From NCBI RefSeq assembly GCF_019904235.1, contig NZ_CP063202.1:930001-994000 (forward strand): 64,000 nt of DNA. The letters run 5' to 3'. Under the pieces are notes generated by a model. That model worked only from the letters and a program-made list of their open reading frames with translations, ran no database searches and was not told where the DNA came from. Source of the DNA: Erythrobacter sp. SCSIO 43205 (lineage in GTDB: Bacteria; Pseudomonadota; Alphaproteobacteria; Sphingomonadales; Sphingomonadaceae). The position numbers and the translations under genes are program-made. Positions 27,088 to 34,665 of the stretch are shown here, piece after piece (position 1 is the stretch's first letter; every line of letters starts with the position of its first letter).

Positions 27088-27560
27088 ATTGTCCGCACTG
27101 AGTTGAAGATTGCCAGACTTGGCAAAGGTTGCCGGTTATCATGAATAAAAACCCTTTGCCAAGGATCGACAGATCACAAGGGCTTGTATGAGCATGCGTT
27201 TTTGGAGGTGCGGCGATTAAACTGGATTGGTCAAGACTGCCTGAAGCATAATCTACCATATGCGCCGCATGGTATGCTCAATGTTTCAATAAGGCCTTTG
27301 GTGCCGCCAGGATGCAGATTTTGGCGCTTAGGGGGAGAAAAACGGGTGCGCAATGATGATCTTGGCTACCATCTCCAGGAGCAAAGGAGTGTTCTGTCGC
27401 GCTTAATATTGGGGGCTAGAGAAAGTTTGGCTTCACCATGTCAATGCGAACCGATGCCAAGCTGATTGGTAGCGCCAACAAGATTAGTATCGCAGGCGCA
27501 AAGCAATGAGAAAGCGGTGTCGAGCGCCTTGGTTATTAAGCCACCTCCTCGTCCCTTGTC
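27088..27560. other. Intergenic region without recognisable gene
   Basis: These 473 bp contain the upstream region of the LysR-type gene and the downstream end of the Excalibur gene operon. A 93-codon frame at 27184-27465 (plus) has no family features and no ribosome site. I see no conserved structure. Confidence 0.35.
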
Positions 27561-27890
27561 CTATTCACAAGCTCTGCCATCACCGTCGCGATCAAGGTGA
27601 GAGCCGTATCCCGGCTGGCCGCGCAATAGAGGAGTGCGGCCTGCCTGGCGCGCTGCAGCACAATTGGGATAGTATACGTTTCCGCTAGGGGTCTGGCTTA
27701 CTGCTCGACTTGGATGTGACCCTCGGTGACAATGACGACCACCGTTTTTTCGATCATTGTGGCATCCGTCTGCGGCAAGCCCTCCGGGATGGGCTTGCGC
27801 CGGGCTGGAGCTGCCATCGGGCACAAAGCAGATGCTCGTCACCGCAAACACAATGACTGGAGACAACCAAACCCGGCGCGGTATCAGCAT
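27561..27890 (-). CDS. Secreted protein with Excalibur calcium-binding domain
   Basis: A 109-residue protein started at ATG 27890, giving a signal peptide (LIPRRVWLSPVIVFAVTSICFVP) and an overlap with the upstream nuclease gene. A His/Cys-rich YHYH-like part (HPGGLAADGCHNDRKNGGRHCHRG) is followed by the Excalibur domain: YYPNCAAARQAGRTPLLRGQPGY, then the calcium loop DRDGDGRACE at the very end. Excalibur domains are often linked to secreted nucleases. The start lies in the last codons of the SNase-like gene (ATGCTGA), so translation is coupled and the two proteins probably act together outside the cytoplasm. Confidence 0.85.
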   Translation of the reverse strand: MLIPRRVWLSPVIVFAVTSICFVPDGSSSPAQAHPGGLAADGCHNDRKNGGRHCHRGSHPSRAVSQTPSGNVYYPNCAAARQAGRTPLLRGQPGYGSHLDRDGDGRACE

Positions 27891-28312
27891 CGGTGATCGG
27901 TCCAATACTTTTCCCATCGAAGCGCCCAGCCACCAGCCACCATGGCACAATTGATGTCTCCGCCTTTGGGTGACGTACACCACGCCGCTGTCCTATTGCC
28001 GCCCGCTGATCCATCAGAAAGGCACCGCATTGCGGGGCCGGAGACTGTAATGTGGCCATGCGGGCCCACGCCAGTGGGCGAGCCGATCAGCCGTACGAGA
28101 GCATCGCGAGCGTCAAGGGCAGATGCTGCGGGACATGGATGACCATCGCTGCAGGTTCCGTCCATTTCTCGGGCGGCAATGCCGGACAGGCGCACCCTTG
28201 GGCCCTCCTCGCACCAGATTGGTCCATCGCCATCCCAAACTGCTACCGGCGTACAGTTGAAAGTTTGACCCGCCGGGATGACGCTGGCTGCAAGCAATAG
28301 GAGAAAGGACAT
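27884..28312 (-). CDS. SNase-like secreted nuclease homologue
   Basis: A 142-residue protein with a signal peptide (SFLLLLAASVIPAGQ) and a compact OB-fold of the staphylococcal-nuclease type: VAVWDGDGPIWCEEGPRVRLSGIAAREMDG matches the V.DGDT...G..VRL.GIDA.E core, followed by AASALDARDALVRLI and a short C-terminal part. The thermonuclease Thr and some catalytic Arg/Glu positions differ from the classic motif (DGDGP for DGDT; RLSGIAARE for RLIGIDAPE), so activity is not certain. GAAGG precedes the ATG. It lies between the DUF6961-like and Excalibur genes in one transcription unit. Confidence 0.8.
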   Translation of the reverse strand: MSFLLLLAASVIPAGQTFNCTPVAVWDGDGPIWCEEGPRVRLSGIAAREMDGTCSDGHPCPAASALDARDALVRLIGSPTGVGPHGHITVSGPAMRCLSDGSAGGNRTAAWCTSPKGGDINCAMVAGGWALRWEKYWTDHRC

Positions 28313-28316
28313 GGGG

Positions 28317-28526
28317 TTAATTCACCTTCGACGAGCCGATGCGCTCATTTGTAATCTGATCAAATTTCTCGCCGACTTGAGCCCAGAGTTTCGCCCCTTG
28401 ATCTTCGCCTTGCGCAAGCAACTGGTCCTGCCTCTGGGCTATGTAAAACCAACCCTCATGACCGAAATTCTTTTCCACCCCTAAGGCCATCGCCCAAATT
28501 TCCTTTTGTCGGTTCATCCCAGTCAT
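28317..28526 (-). CDS. DUF6961-like small protein
   Basis: A 69-residue product from ATG 28526 (the frame continues upstream but this start overlaps the preceding stop as ATGA). The sequence MNRQKEIWAMALGVEKNFGHEGWFYIAQRQDQLLAQGEDQGAKLWAQVGEKFDQI fits the DUF6961 group of short sphingomonad proteins, with W-x2-AL-x-VEK, FIA.R and W..V..K..QL pattern. Function is unknown; these proteins are usually encoded near mobile or accessory genes. The stop is four bases before the SNase-like gene. Confidence 0.65.
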   Translation of the reverse strand: MTGMNRQKEIWAMALGVEKNFGHEGWFYIAQRQDQLLAQGEDQGAKLWAQVGEKFDQITNERIGSSKVN

Positions 28527-28657
28527 GCAGACAACCAGGAAATGATGAACATCAGAATGGCAATGAGAGGCAATATATAAAGGATCAATGCCCAAAACGA
28601 GAATTCGACAATAATGCCATCGTCCGTTTCGTCTTTCTTACTGGGCCATAACTTCAT
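28523..28657 (-). CDS. Very small membrane protein
   Basis: A 44-residue product starting at ATG 28657: a charged N-terminus (KLWPSKKDETDDG) and one long hydrophobic helix (FSFWALILYILPLIAILMFIISWLSA). It is the first gene of a four-gene leftward unit (small membrane protein, DUF6961-like, SNase-like, Excalibur), joined to the next gene by an ATGA overlap, which is the main support for its reality. Function is unknown; a role in anchoring or secretion of the downstream products is only a guess. Confidence 0.55.
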   Translation of the reverse strand: MKLWPSKKDETDDGIIVEFSFWALILYILPLIAILMFIISWLSA

Positions 28658-29048
28658 GAAACTGCGTCCTTGTACGACGAGTATCACTTTACCCGTAGAC
28701 CCGCAATCCAGGTGATGATGGCTTGGCGAGGCCAATGAGGCTTGGCTCGTATGGCGACTACTCAATGCCCCCTGTGGGTACGTCCCAAGCTAAACCATCA
28801 AAGTCAATGGCCTCGCCGCGAGGAATCAGACTGCCTCACATTGCCTCTCGTGTTCAGTGATGAAAGCCTCCCTTGGAGCTGAACAAGCAGTTGAACAAGC
28901 AATTCTCAAGTATGCGTATGGAGCGGTTCAATCCCAAAATGTGAACGAAAAAACTTATCTCTATGGGGTGCAATAGGCGCGCGAGCATGACGCTCTTAAA
29001 GCCAATATGTAGTTTTGCCTAAGAGCGGTTTGTGGCATTCTTGACGCC
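28658..29048. other. Divergent upstream region with inverted repeat
   Basis: This 391-bp region separates the leftward nuclease unit from the rightward LuxR-like unit. An 8-bp inverted repeat (CGCTCTTA 28991-28998, TAAGAGCG 29020-29027) lies 22 bp before the start of the LuxR-like gene, suitable for an operator. No gene was recognised. Confidence 0.5.
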
Positions 29049-29708
29049 ATGCCAGACGCTAGATCACAAACTCACTCATCACCCAAAGAAGCGCTCGAAG
29101 CGCTCAAGCGCGACCTTACCCGTTCAAAAGCGCAAGAGCTTCTCGATCGCCTAACTGTCCGCGAGACCGAAGCGATGGTCGCTCTTGCGCATTTTCGTTC
29201 CCACAAGGAGGTGGCTCGAGAAATGGGGGTGGGGCCTTCGCGCATTGGTCAATATCTGACTTCGGTCAAAAACAAGATGAAGGTCCCAAAGCCAAAAGAT
29301 GCAATTACCATCTTCATAATCGCACGTTCCTTGTGCGAAATGCCGGTCTATAAAAACCACTACCTTCAGGATGCTGCGTTTCTGATCGATAGAACGGTTG
29401 CGGACCACTCAGTCCAAAAGGTTTTTACGACCTTCCAGAAGCCAGAGTTCAAGCAATGGCTGAAAGATTTGGATTCGAGGGGGCCGTGGGCTCTCAGTGC
29501 AAGGTTTGGCCCATGGTGGATGATACTGGCAGGTGTTGTCCTTGCTATTCTGATTGCGGCAACAGTTGCGATCGGGTTTATGGCAAAAAACCAGATGGAC
29601 TTAGCTTACGCTGTTGAGCCTCCTGCAACCTATGGAGATCAAAGCAATGACAAATCCTTCAACCGCAATGATAGCGGATTTCAGCAGCGCCCTGCACGAG
29701 CGTCTTGA
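29049..29708 (+). CDS. Membrane-anchored LuxR-like DNA-binding protein
   Basis: A 219-residue protein with an HTH of the LuxR/sigma-70 region 4 type at about 34-92 (LTVRETEAMVALAHFRSHKEVAREMGVGPSRIGQYLTSVKNKMKV) near its N-terminus, a helical linker and one strong membrane helix at about 154-178 (GPWWMILAGVVLAILIAATVAIGF) with a short polar tail that would lie in the periplasm. The layout puts the DNA-binding domain in the cytoplasm tethered to the membrane. No receiver domain is present. The 3' end overlaps the next gene by 62 bp. It begins a three-gene unit and may receive a signal from the membrane protein encoded third. Targets are unknown. Confidence 0.75.
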   Translation: MPDARSQTHSSPKEALEALKRDLTRSKAQELLDRLTVRETEAMVALAHFRSHKEVAREMGVGPSRIGQYLTSVKNKMKVPKPKDAITIFIIARSLCEMPVYKNHYLQDAAFLIDRTVADHSVQKVFTTFQKPEFKQWLKDLDSRGPWALSARFGPWWMILAGVVLAILIAATVAIGFMAKNQMDLAYAVEPPATYGDQSNDKSFNRNDSGFQQRPARAS

Positions 29709-29985
29709 CGATCATGATCGCTCGATCCTTGCCGACCTTGAGCTGATGAAATCGGCGCTCACTATCAGAGTGGCAACCGGCCTTAAAGGCGCACAAAGTC
29801 AGCTCATGCTCAAACGCCTGGAACAGCAGATCGCGTCAGGCATCGAGGCGCGCGAGAAGCACATTCGCACGCACGATATGCTGCACAAGCTCGCAGAAAC
29901 AATGGACTGGCCAATGGGATGTCCAGACGACGCACGCGCTAAGATCGACGCGATGCCCGAGCCGAAAGTGTCCGCTGACGCATGA
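29647..29985 (+). CDS. Small helical protein of the membrane-regulator unit
   Basis: A 112-residue protein from ATG 29647, chosen for the GGAG located ten bases upstream and a compact product. It is predicted helical (about 10-100: SALHERLDDHDRSILADLELMKSALTIRVATGLKGAQSQLMLKRLEQQ) with no signal peptide or membrane helix and no family I know. It overlaps the LuxR-like gene by 62 bp and the next gene by four bases (ATGA), which indicates coordinated expression. A cytoplasmic adaptor between the membrane protein and the regulator would fit, but that is speculation. Confidence 0.6.
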   Translation: MTNPSTAMIADFSSALHERLDDHDRSILADLELMKSALTIRVATGLKGAQSQLMLKRLEQQIASGIEAREKHIRTHDMLHKLAETMDWPMGCPDDARAKIDAMPEPKVSADA

Positions 29986-30497
29986 GTGAGGCAGACTTAC
30001 TGGACGCTAGGATCTGGCCCGTTTTTGCAATTGCGCTGGGCCTGCTCGGCATGTCATTTACCCTTGGCGGTAAGCCTGAACGATGGGGCATTTGTGTCTT
30101 GATATTCATGCTTATCGCCCAAGGAATGATAGTGTCCTTTTTCACGGGCGGGATTTATTTCTCGGATATTGATCCCGCTTCCTTGACCGCAGATGTGGTC
30201 GGCCTAGCTGGCTTCACTGTTATCCTATGTAATGCTCGCCGTCTCTGGCCGATCGCTGCCTTTGCTCTCCAACTCTTGGCTGTCCTAGGCCATTTTCTGC
30301 AGAGTATCTCTGAAATGGTCGCTTACACATATGTGACCTTCAAGAGCTATCCGACAATGTCGATAGTTATCATCGTCGCCATCGCCGCGCTCGCCCACCA
30401 ATGGCGATTGAGAGCGAAAGGCGAAGATCCTGACTGGGTGCCGTATACAGAATACGCAAAGTTCAGGAGAATAGCGCGCGACCTTCAAGAACTTTGA
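29982..30497 (+). CDS. Polytopic membrane protein of the regulator unit
   Basis: A 171-residue protein with about four or five membrane helices (near 12-28, 36-52, 66-82, 88-108 and 122-138) and a hydrophilic C-terminus (HQWRLRAKGEDPDWVPYTEYAKFRRIARDLQEL) likely in the cytoplasm. It is not recognised as a member of a named family. ATGA overlap with the preceding gene marks it as the last member of the three-gene unit. Together the three genes look like a small sensing unit: membrane protein, helical mediator, membrane-anchored DNA-binding protein. Confidence 0.65.
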   Translation: MSEADLLDARIWPVFAIALGLLGMSFTLGGKPERWGICVLIFMLIAQGMIVSFFTGGIYFSDIDPASLTADVVGLAGFTVILCNARRLWPIAAFALQLLAVLGHFLQSISEMVAYTYVTFKSYPTMSIVIIVAIAALAHQWRLRAKGEDPDWVPYTEYAKFRRIARDLQEL

Positions 30498-30546
30498 CAC
30501 TTCGAGCTTCAATCAAAGGCGCTTACCCATTTCTGTAGCGACAATT

Positions 30547-30598
30547 CTATAAGCCTATGATTTCATTTTTGTATTGACAATTTTTATAGGCCTATAAA
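30547..30598 (+). promoter_or_regulatory. Candidate promoter with paired TATA(A/G)GCCTAT palindromes
   Basis: CTATAAGCCTATGA at 30547-30560 and the perfect 16-bp palindrome TTTATAGGCCTATAAA at 30583-30598 are two versions of one sequence. Between them lies TTGACA (30574-30579), a good -35 hexamer, though the -10 distance (TATAAA at 30593-30598) is shorter than usual. They lie about 90 bp upstream of the gene at 30690. Confidence 0.5.
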
Positions 30599-30655
30599 TC
30601 GCCTTTTGTTCTCTACTGAAATTGGAAAGTTGTAACTCCTCGTAGCATCGAGATC

Positions 30656-30685
30656 ATGACCCATAGCAATCATCTATTGGGTCAT
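30656..30685 (+). promoter_or_regulatory. Leader hairpin just before the 30690 start
   Basis: ATGACCCA (30656-30663) pairs with TGGGTCAT (30678-30685); the pairing can extend inward with TAG/CTA around a bulged A. The right arm ends five bases before the ATG and carries the only GGG that could serve as ribosome site, so the stem may mask it. Confidence 0.5.
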
Positions 30686-30689
30686 TGTC

Positions 30690-30980
30690 ATGCGATTTAT
30701 TGTTCACAAGGTAAGCGTAGATCCCGTTTCTGGAAAAGATGTGCTGGTCCCGCTGAATGAGGGGGGCACTCCATTTGACTTGGAGCAACTTAAGTCCGCG
30801 CTAGGTCGATTGTATCTTGAGAATTGGAAAACGGCCTCGCCTGACGAAGGCGTGATCATTTCTCCCGTTGATTCGGCAGATGCTCAGGATGGGAAGGAAA
30901 CTAGCGTGGCATTGAGCTACAGCGAGATTGCCGAGAAGTTTCAGTTTCTCGAAGAGCACGGGCTGAGAAAAATGATCTAA
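30690..30980 (+). CDS. Conserved-looking hypothetical protein
   Basis: A 96-residue soluble protein without a signal peptide or membrane helix and with no family I recognise. The N-terminus reads RFIVHKVSVDPVSGKDVLVPLNEGG and is followed by acidic and polar stretches and a helical C-terminus (SEIAEKFQFLEEHGLRKMI). It has its own upstream region with two related palindromes and a leader hairpin, suggesting tight control. The next 390 bp are without a gene, so it is probably monocistronic. Confidence 0.5.
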   Translation: MRFIVHKVSVDPVSGKDVLVPLNEGGTPFDLEQLKSALGRLYLENWKTASPDEGVIISPVDSADAQDGKETSVALSYSEIAEKFQFLEEHGLRKMI

Positions 30981-31373
30981 AACTCGAGAATTCCATCAGA
31001 CGAAAATTTTAGTCGTCAGTGGCTACGGCTTCAGGCGAAGTGAATATTGGGACGAGCTGTGCGCGCGGGAGCCGGTTTCAAAGAAACTGTTGCAGGTTAA
31101 AGCGCGTAAGAGGAGACGGAATCCAAGACGCCGCTATTCATCGGTTTGCGCATCGCTTGACGTCGAGACCCATCTTTTAAGGCCGGGCTTGATGTCTCAA
31201 TGCGAGGATCGCTCTTTAGGTCTCGGAGTAGGGGTAAGCGGGCAACTTCTGCTCTTTGCAATTCCCTGATACAATAATATGATTTGCATCAGGATACGAT
31301 ACGTTACGCTCTTTTTGCGAGGCGCCTTCGTGCATCTTGATCATAACCAATATCGTCAATTGGCAACGGGGTT
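30981..31373. other. Intergenic region without recognisable gene
   Basis: These 393 bp appear more A+T-rich than the tra region and hold no convincing frame on either strand. No terminator with a T tract was seen after the 30690 gene. Confidence 0.35.
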
Positions 31374-31727
31374 CTATGCCGCACTTCGCGCTCTGAAACT
31401 GCGATACAGTCCAAACAACATGAGAGTGCTGCCTGCGCCAATGATGTCCGCGAGCCAGTCCATAAAGCTTGGTTTCCGCCCCAGGCTTGGGATTGATTGC
31501 ACGAGCTCAATGAGCCCCCCGAAAACGGCAAGGCCAACAAATACTCTTGTCAGACTAAGTTGAGGAAATGCTAAAGCTGCAAGAGTCGCGAGCACGACAA
31601 AGGCTAGAGCATGTAATTGTTTGTCATTCAGAGCGTCGCTTAACGGTGCTGGGTTAGGCAAGCTCGCTGCTAGAAAAGCGAGCGCAAGCGCAAACCAAAA
31701 GGCGATTTGAAACAATTTGGTGAGCAT
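31374..31727 (-). CDS. VanZ-like membrane protein
   Basis: A 117-residue protein with four hydrophobic helices and the VanZ pattern: NDKQLHALAFVVLATLAALAFP (K..H...F..L) followed by GGLIELVQSIPSLGRKPSFMDWLADIIGAGST (E..Q...P.R...D...N..G). VanZ-like proteins are membrane proteins best known from teicoplanin resistance in vanA clusters, but in alphaproteobacteria short versions are common next to polysaccharide genes with no known function. It is monocistronic and leftward, near the start of the EPS region. Confidence 0.85.
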   Translation of the reverse strand: MLTKLFQIAFWFALALAFLAASLPNPAPLSDALNDKQLHALAFVVLATLAALAFPQLSLTRVFVGLAVFGGLIELVQSIPSLGRKPSFMDWLADIIGAGSTLMLFGLYRSFRARSAA

Positions 31728-32250
31728 CTAAGATGGGAAGTCCGCTATCTGACGCGACCACGTTTCGAGCCGACACCGTAGATTTTTAGCAAATCTACAT
31801 CGAGCGATCTATCAGGTTCAACTAGCCAAGCAACCTCTCAGATTGAGTTGACAGCTTTTGTGCTGAGAGCTGCCATCATGCCATAACACAGGTTAGGGTT
31901 GCCCCTCAATCATAAGCCAATTGGATGAGAAGCTAGGACCTCTATACTGCGTCAATGCATGTGTTGTGTTGCTGCCTTAACCGCTTTGATTTCTGGCGAT
32001 GAGCTTGTGGCTAAGGGCTCGTCAAGCTTGGGCTGTCCCTCTCGACAGCGCGGGAACTTGTCCTTTAGATAACGCAGAGAAGTTGAGGTTGAAACGATCG
32101 ATGCGGCGCGTAGTGATCAAAGCCAAGGAACTACATGGTTTTGAAATCTTCAGTCCGCTTTGCACGTGTAATCGCTTCCATTAAACCGATCATGCCCATG
32201 GCTTGCTCACACTTGAAAGTTGTCAAATTGAGGATGATTCATTCTTGGCA
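31728..32250. other. Intergenic region without recognisable gene
   Basis: This 523-bp region holds the VanZ-like gene's upstream side and the region downstream of the NusG paralogue. A 61-codon frame at 31999-32184 has no supporting signal. No clear repeat or terminator was seen. Confidence 0.35.
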
Positions 32251-32745
32251 CTAGGCTTCTACCAAGTCACTTTTAGCAACCAGTGTGCGGTTTCTATGAC
32301 CTAGGATGTCGAGCAACACCCATACGCGGTCGTTAGATGCCAATTGCTCGACCTTCCCAAGATGGTCATAAAATGGCCCTCCGGCAACACGAACCTTATC
32401 ACCAACCTGCGTATTAGATTGAAGCTGCAGAAAGCCATTCTCGTCGCACCTACTTTTGAGTTCATCAATTAATCGCTCAGATATTTTCGCTATGCTGCCG
32501 CCAAATTCGACCAATCGGGAAACCCCACAAGTTGATCGTATTTGCGAAACTGGTGCCTCGCTGTTTCGCAGAGAAACAAAGAGATAATTGCCAAAATAGG
32601 GCTTCGTCATCTCTTGCAACCTATTTTGTCGTCTCTGCATCCTGCGTTCGAGAGGCAGGAAGGTTGTAAAGCCTTGCCTGTGCAGATTATTGACAGCCAA
32701 CATCGTTGCATGCGGCTTTGTCTGCGCTACGAGCCAGTTTGACAT
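32251..32745 (-). CDS. NusG paralogue (RfaH/UpxY-like antiterminator)
   Basis: A 164-residue protein counted from ATG 32745 (MSNWLVAQTKPHA), the usual NusG-type start; 14 more codons upstream are open but less likely. The NGN domain is clear (WLVAQTKPHATMLAVNNLHRQGFTTFLPLERR, then PYFGNYLFVSL and STCGVSRLVEFGG), and the C-terminal KOW domain follows (VGDKVRVAGGPFYDHLGKVEQL). Specialised NusG paralogues such as RfaH, UpxY and LoaP let polymerase read through long polysaccharide operons. It is divergent from the EPS-associated MarR-like gene, at the head of the cluster, which fits that job here. Confidence 0.9.
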   Translation of the reverse strand: MSNWLVAQTKPHATMLAVNNLHRQGFTTFLPLERRMQRRQNRLQEMTKPYFGNYLFVSLRNSEAPVSQIRSTCGVSRLVEFGGSIAKISERLIDELKSRCDENGFLQLQSNTQVGDKVRVAGGPFYDHLGKVEQLASNDRVWVLLDILGHRNRTLVAKSDLVEA

Positions 32746-32934
32746 TATTCCCCTAACGCGCTCCACATTACGAACGCTTTGCACCAATCTGAAACTGCGG
32801 CATCAAAATGCCCGATGATCGCTCCAGAATGGTTGCATTTATCCGCAAATCATCTAGCGTTCAATGTTGAACATGATCTTCAGGTTGTTTTCAAGTTCGC
32901 CTCTATCCACCTTCTCGTTCGCTTTTCGAGGAGT

Positions 32935-32942
32935 GCGGTAGC
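32935..32942 (+). promoter_or_regulatory. ops-like octamer GCGGTAGC
   Basis: GCGGTAGC equals the central bases of the enterobacterial ops element (GGCGGTAGC) that recruits RfaH. It lies one base before the ATG of the MarR-like gene at the start of the EPS operon, with a NusG paralogue encoded divergently 190 bp away. An 8-base match can occur by chance and ops recognition is not known in this group. Confidence 0.3.
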
Positions 32943-32943
32943 C

Positions 32944-33321
32944 ATGGCGGGCACAATTCCCGAACTCGAGCCCAGTCGCCTTTCTCCGAGGGATGAGGCG
33001 TCTTTTCGGTTGCTGCGCTTGATTGAGCAAAATCCGAATTCGACGCAGCGAGAATTGGCGCGGGCGGCGGGCATCAGTCTTGGCAAAACGCACTACGTTC
33101 TCGAGGCTCTCATTGAGCGAGGCTTTGTTAAACTCGAGCGATTTGGTTCCTCGAGAAATAAGCTTGCTTACGCCTATGTTCTTACGCCAAGTGGATTGGC
33201 AAATAAAGCTGCCATTGCTGGTCGCTTTCTTGCGCGAAAGCGTGAGGAATATGATGCTCTGCGCAAAGAGATTGAGCAGCTGGCCAGTGAAATTGAAGCA
33301 GGCAACTCAGCTGAGGGTTAG
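32944..33321 (+). CDS. MarR-like EPS-associated transcriptional regulator
   Basis: A 125-residue protein from ATG 32944; the frame is open upstream but the regulator fold starts here. The winged HTH is clear (FRLLRLIEQNPNSTQRELARAAGISLGKTHYVLEALIERGFVKLERFGSSRNKLAYAYVLTPSG), followed by a helical tail (ARKREEYDALRKEIEQLASEIEA). It fits the MarR-family EPS-associated regulators found at the front of proteobacterial exopolysaccharide operons. With the divergent NusG paralogue it probably sets expression of the downstream cluster. An ops-like octamer overlaps its leader. Confidence 0.85.
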   Translation: MAGTIPELEPSRLSPRDEASFRLLRLIEQNPNSTQRELARAAGISLGKTHYVLEALIERGFVKLERFGSSRNKLAYAYVLTPSGLANKAAIAGRFLARKREEYDALRKEIEQLASEIEAGNSAEG

Positions 33322-33576
33322 CGGTTGCGCAAACCTCTCGGAGTTTGCGTTATCGGGGGTTTGGGACGCGAGGCGCGCGACGAGAGAGAGATATCTAAAG
33401 TTCAATGAAGCGAGTTTTGATCGCAGCGACGCAATGCAGATTTGAGGATTGCGATCGTCTGGCGTAGGCTAACCGTGAGCTTGGGCTTGATGTGATTGTT
33501 TACCTGGCGGCGCAAGCGGGGGTCGCCATTTGCTGGAAAATCCCTGCGCCTAACTCTCACCAAGCAGGAGCACTTG

Positions 33577-34470
33577 ATGAAACTGAGACATTTTCGAGAA
33601 GCGTGGGCATCGCTTTCCTCCTCGTGGCTGTTTCTCTCGGGTCGATTTTTTTCGAAACAGGAGCTGGCTTCTAAAGCTTTCAATCTGGATCCTAACAACC
33701 TACAGGCTCTGGAGTTCTCGTTAAAGTCTCCGGAGAAAAGACGTTTCGTGCGGGATTTTCGTCGCGCTCCACTGATCGCAGCAGAGATTGAAGATGACCG
33801 CATGGCCGAGCTTCGCCACCTGCTGACGATATCCGAATCCCAATTCCTGCAAGACGTATTTGCCGCGCTAACCCATGGTGGAAAGCGCAACGGCTATTTC
33901 GTTGAAGTGGGCGTGGGATCGGGGCGCGATATTTCAAACACTTACATGCTCGAAAAGCATTTCGACTGGGACGGATTGTTGGTCGAGCCCAATCGCGCTT
34001 CGCACGAGACGATCCGGCAGCAGCGTTCCGCACAACTTGATCTAAGAGCTGCCGCGAAGACTTCGGGCAATGTCGTGACTTTCGAAGAATATGTCGGGCA
34101 TGGCGTCCATTCCCGTGTTGTCGGTGCCGGTGTCGGGCACGAGCTGAACGAGGTAGAGAAACGCACATACGACGTTGAGACGATTTCTCTGACAGACCTG
34201 TTTGTCGAGAAGGGCGTTCCGGAAGTGGTCGACTTCATGTCGCTCGATACCGAGGGTGGCGAGGCTGACATCCTGCGAGGGCTCGACATGAACAAGTACA
34301 CCGTCGGAGTGATCGCGGTCGAGCACAATCTGGACGCAGCAACACAGGCTGATCTTGACTTGGTCCTGATGCCTCAGGGCTTCCGCAAAGTGCTGCCCCA
34401 TGTTTCGGCCGTCGATGCATGGTACGTCCACGATTCGGTCAAAGCCGATGGATGTTCGTGGGGGGTATGA
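33577..34470 (+). CDS. FkbM-family methyltransferase
   Basis: A 297-residue protein from ATG 33577 with CAGGAG seven bases upstream. It has the FkbM SAM-dependent fold: SESQFLQDVFAALTHGGKRNGYFVEVGVGSGRDISNTYMLE (motif I), WDGLLVEPN (motif II) and VDFMSLDTEGGEADILRGLDM with the GVIAVEHN strand. FkbM enzymes O-methylate sugars or lipids; in an EPS cluster methylation of a sugar of the repeat unit is likely. About 50 in-frame codons without a stop follow the TGA at 34468-34470, which could be a remnant of a longer C-terminus. Confidence 0.85.
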   Translation: MKLRHFREAWASLSSSWLFLSGRFFSKQELASKAFNLDPNNLQALEFSLKSPEKRRFVRDFRRAPLIAAEIEDDRMAELRHLLTISESQFLQDVFAALTHGGKRNGYFVEVGVGSGRDISNTYMLEKHFDWDGLLVEPNRASHETIRQQRSAQLDLRAAAKTSGNVVTFEEYVGHGVHSRVVGAGVGHELNEVEKRTYDVETISLTDLFVEKGVPEVVDFMSLDTEGGEADILRGLDMNKYTVGVIAVEHNLDAATQADLDLVLMPQGFRKVLPHVSAVDAWYVHDSVKADGCSWGV

Positions 34471-34665
34471 ATTTTATGGGTTCGAGGTTTCCATAATTCA
34501 GGCCCTTTGACTGTGCTTGCATCGACGATTAGCCCCGAGTACGTGCCCTTTTGGAGTTGCCGTTTGGTAGCTGATGACGGCGACAACTACTGGCTGGCTT
34601 GGTTCATCCGAGATCGGATGTAAACCCATGCAAGCCAAGATCCAAGATATGCGAGGCCCAATTAG

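Noticed and set aside
27184..27465. 93-codon frame in the LysR/Excalibur gap
   Set aside because: No start signal, no family features.
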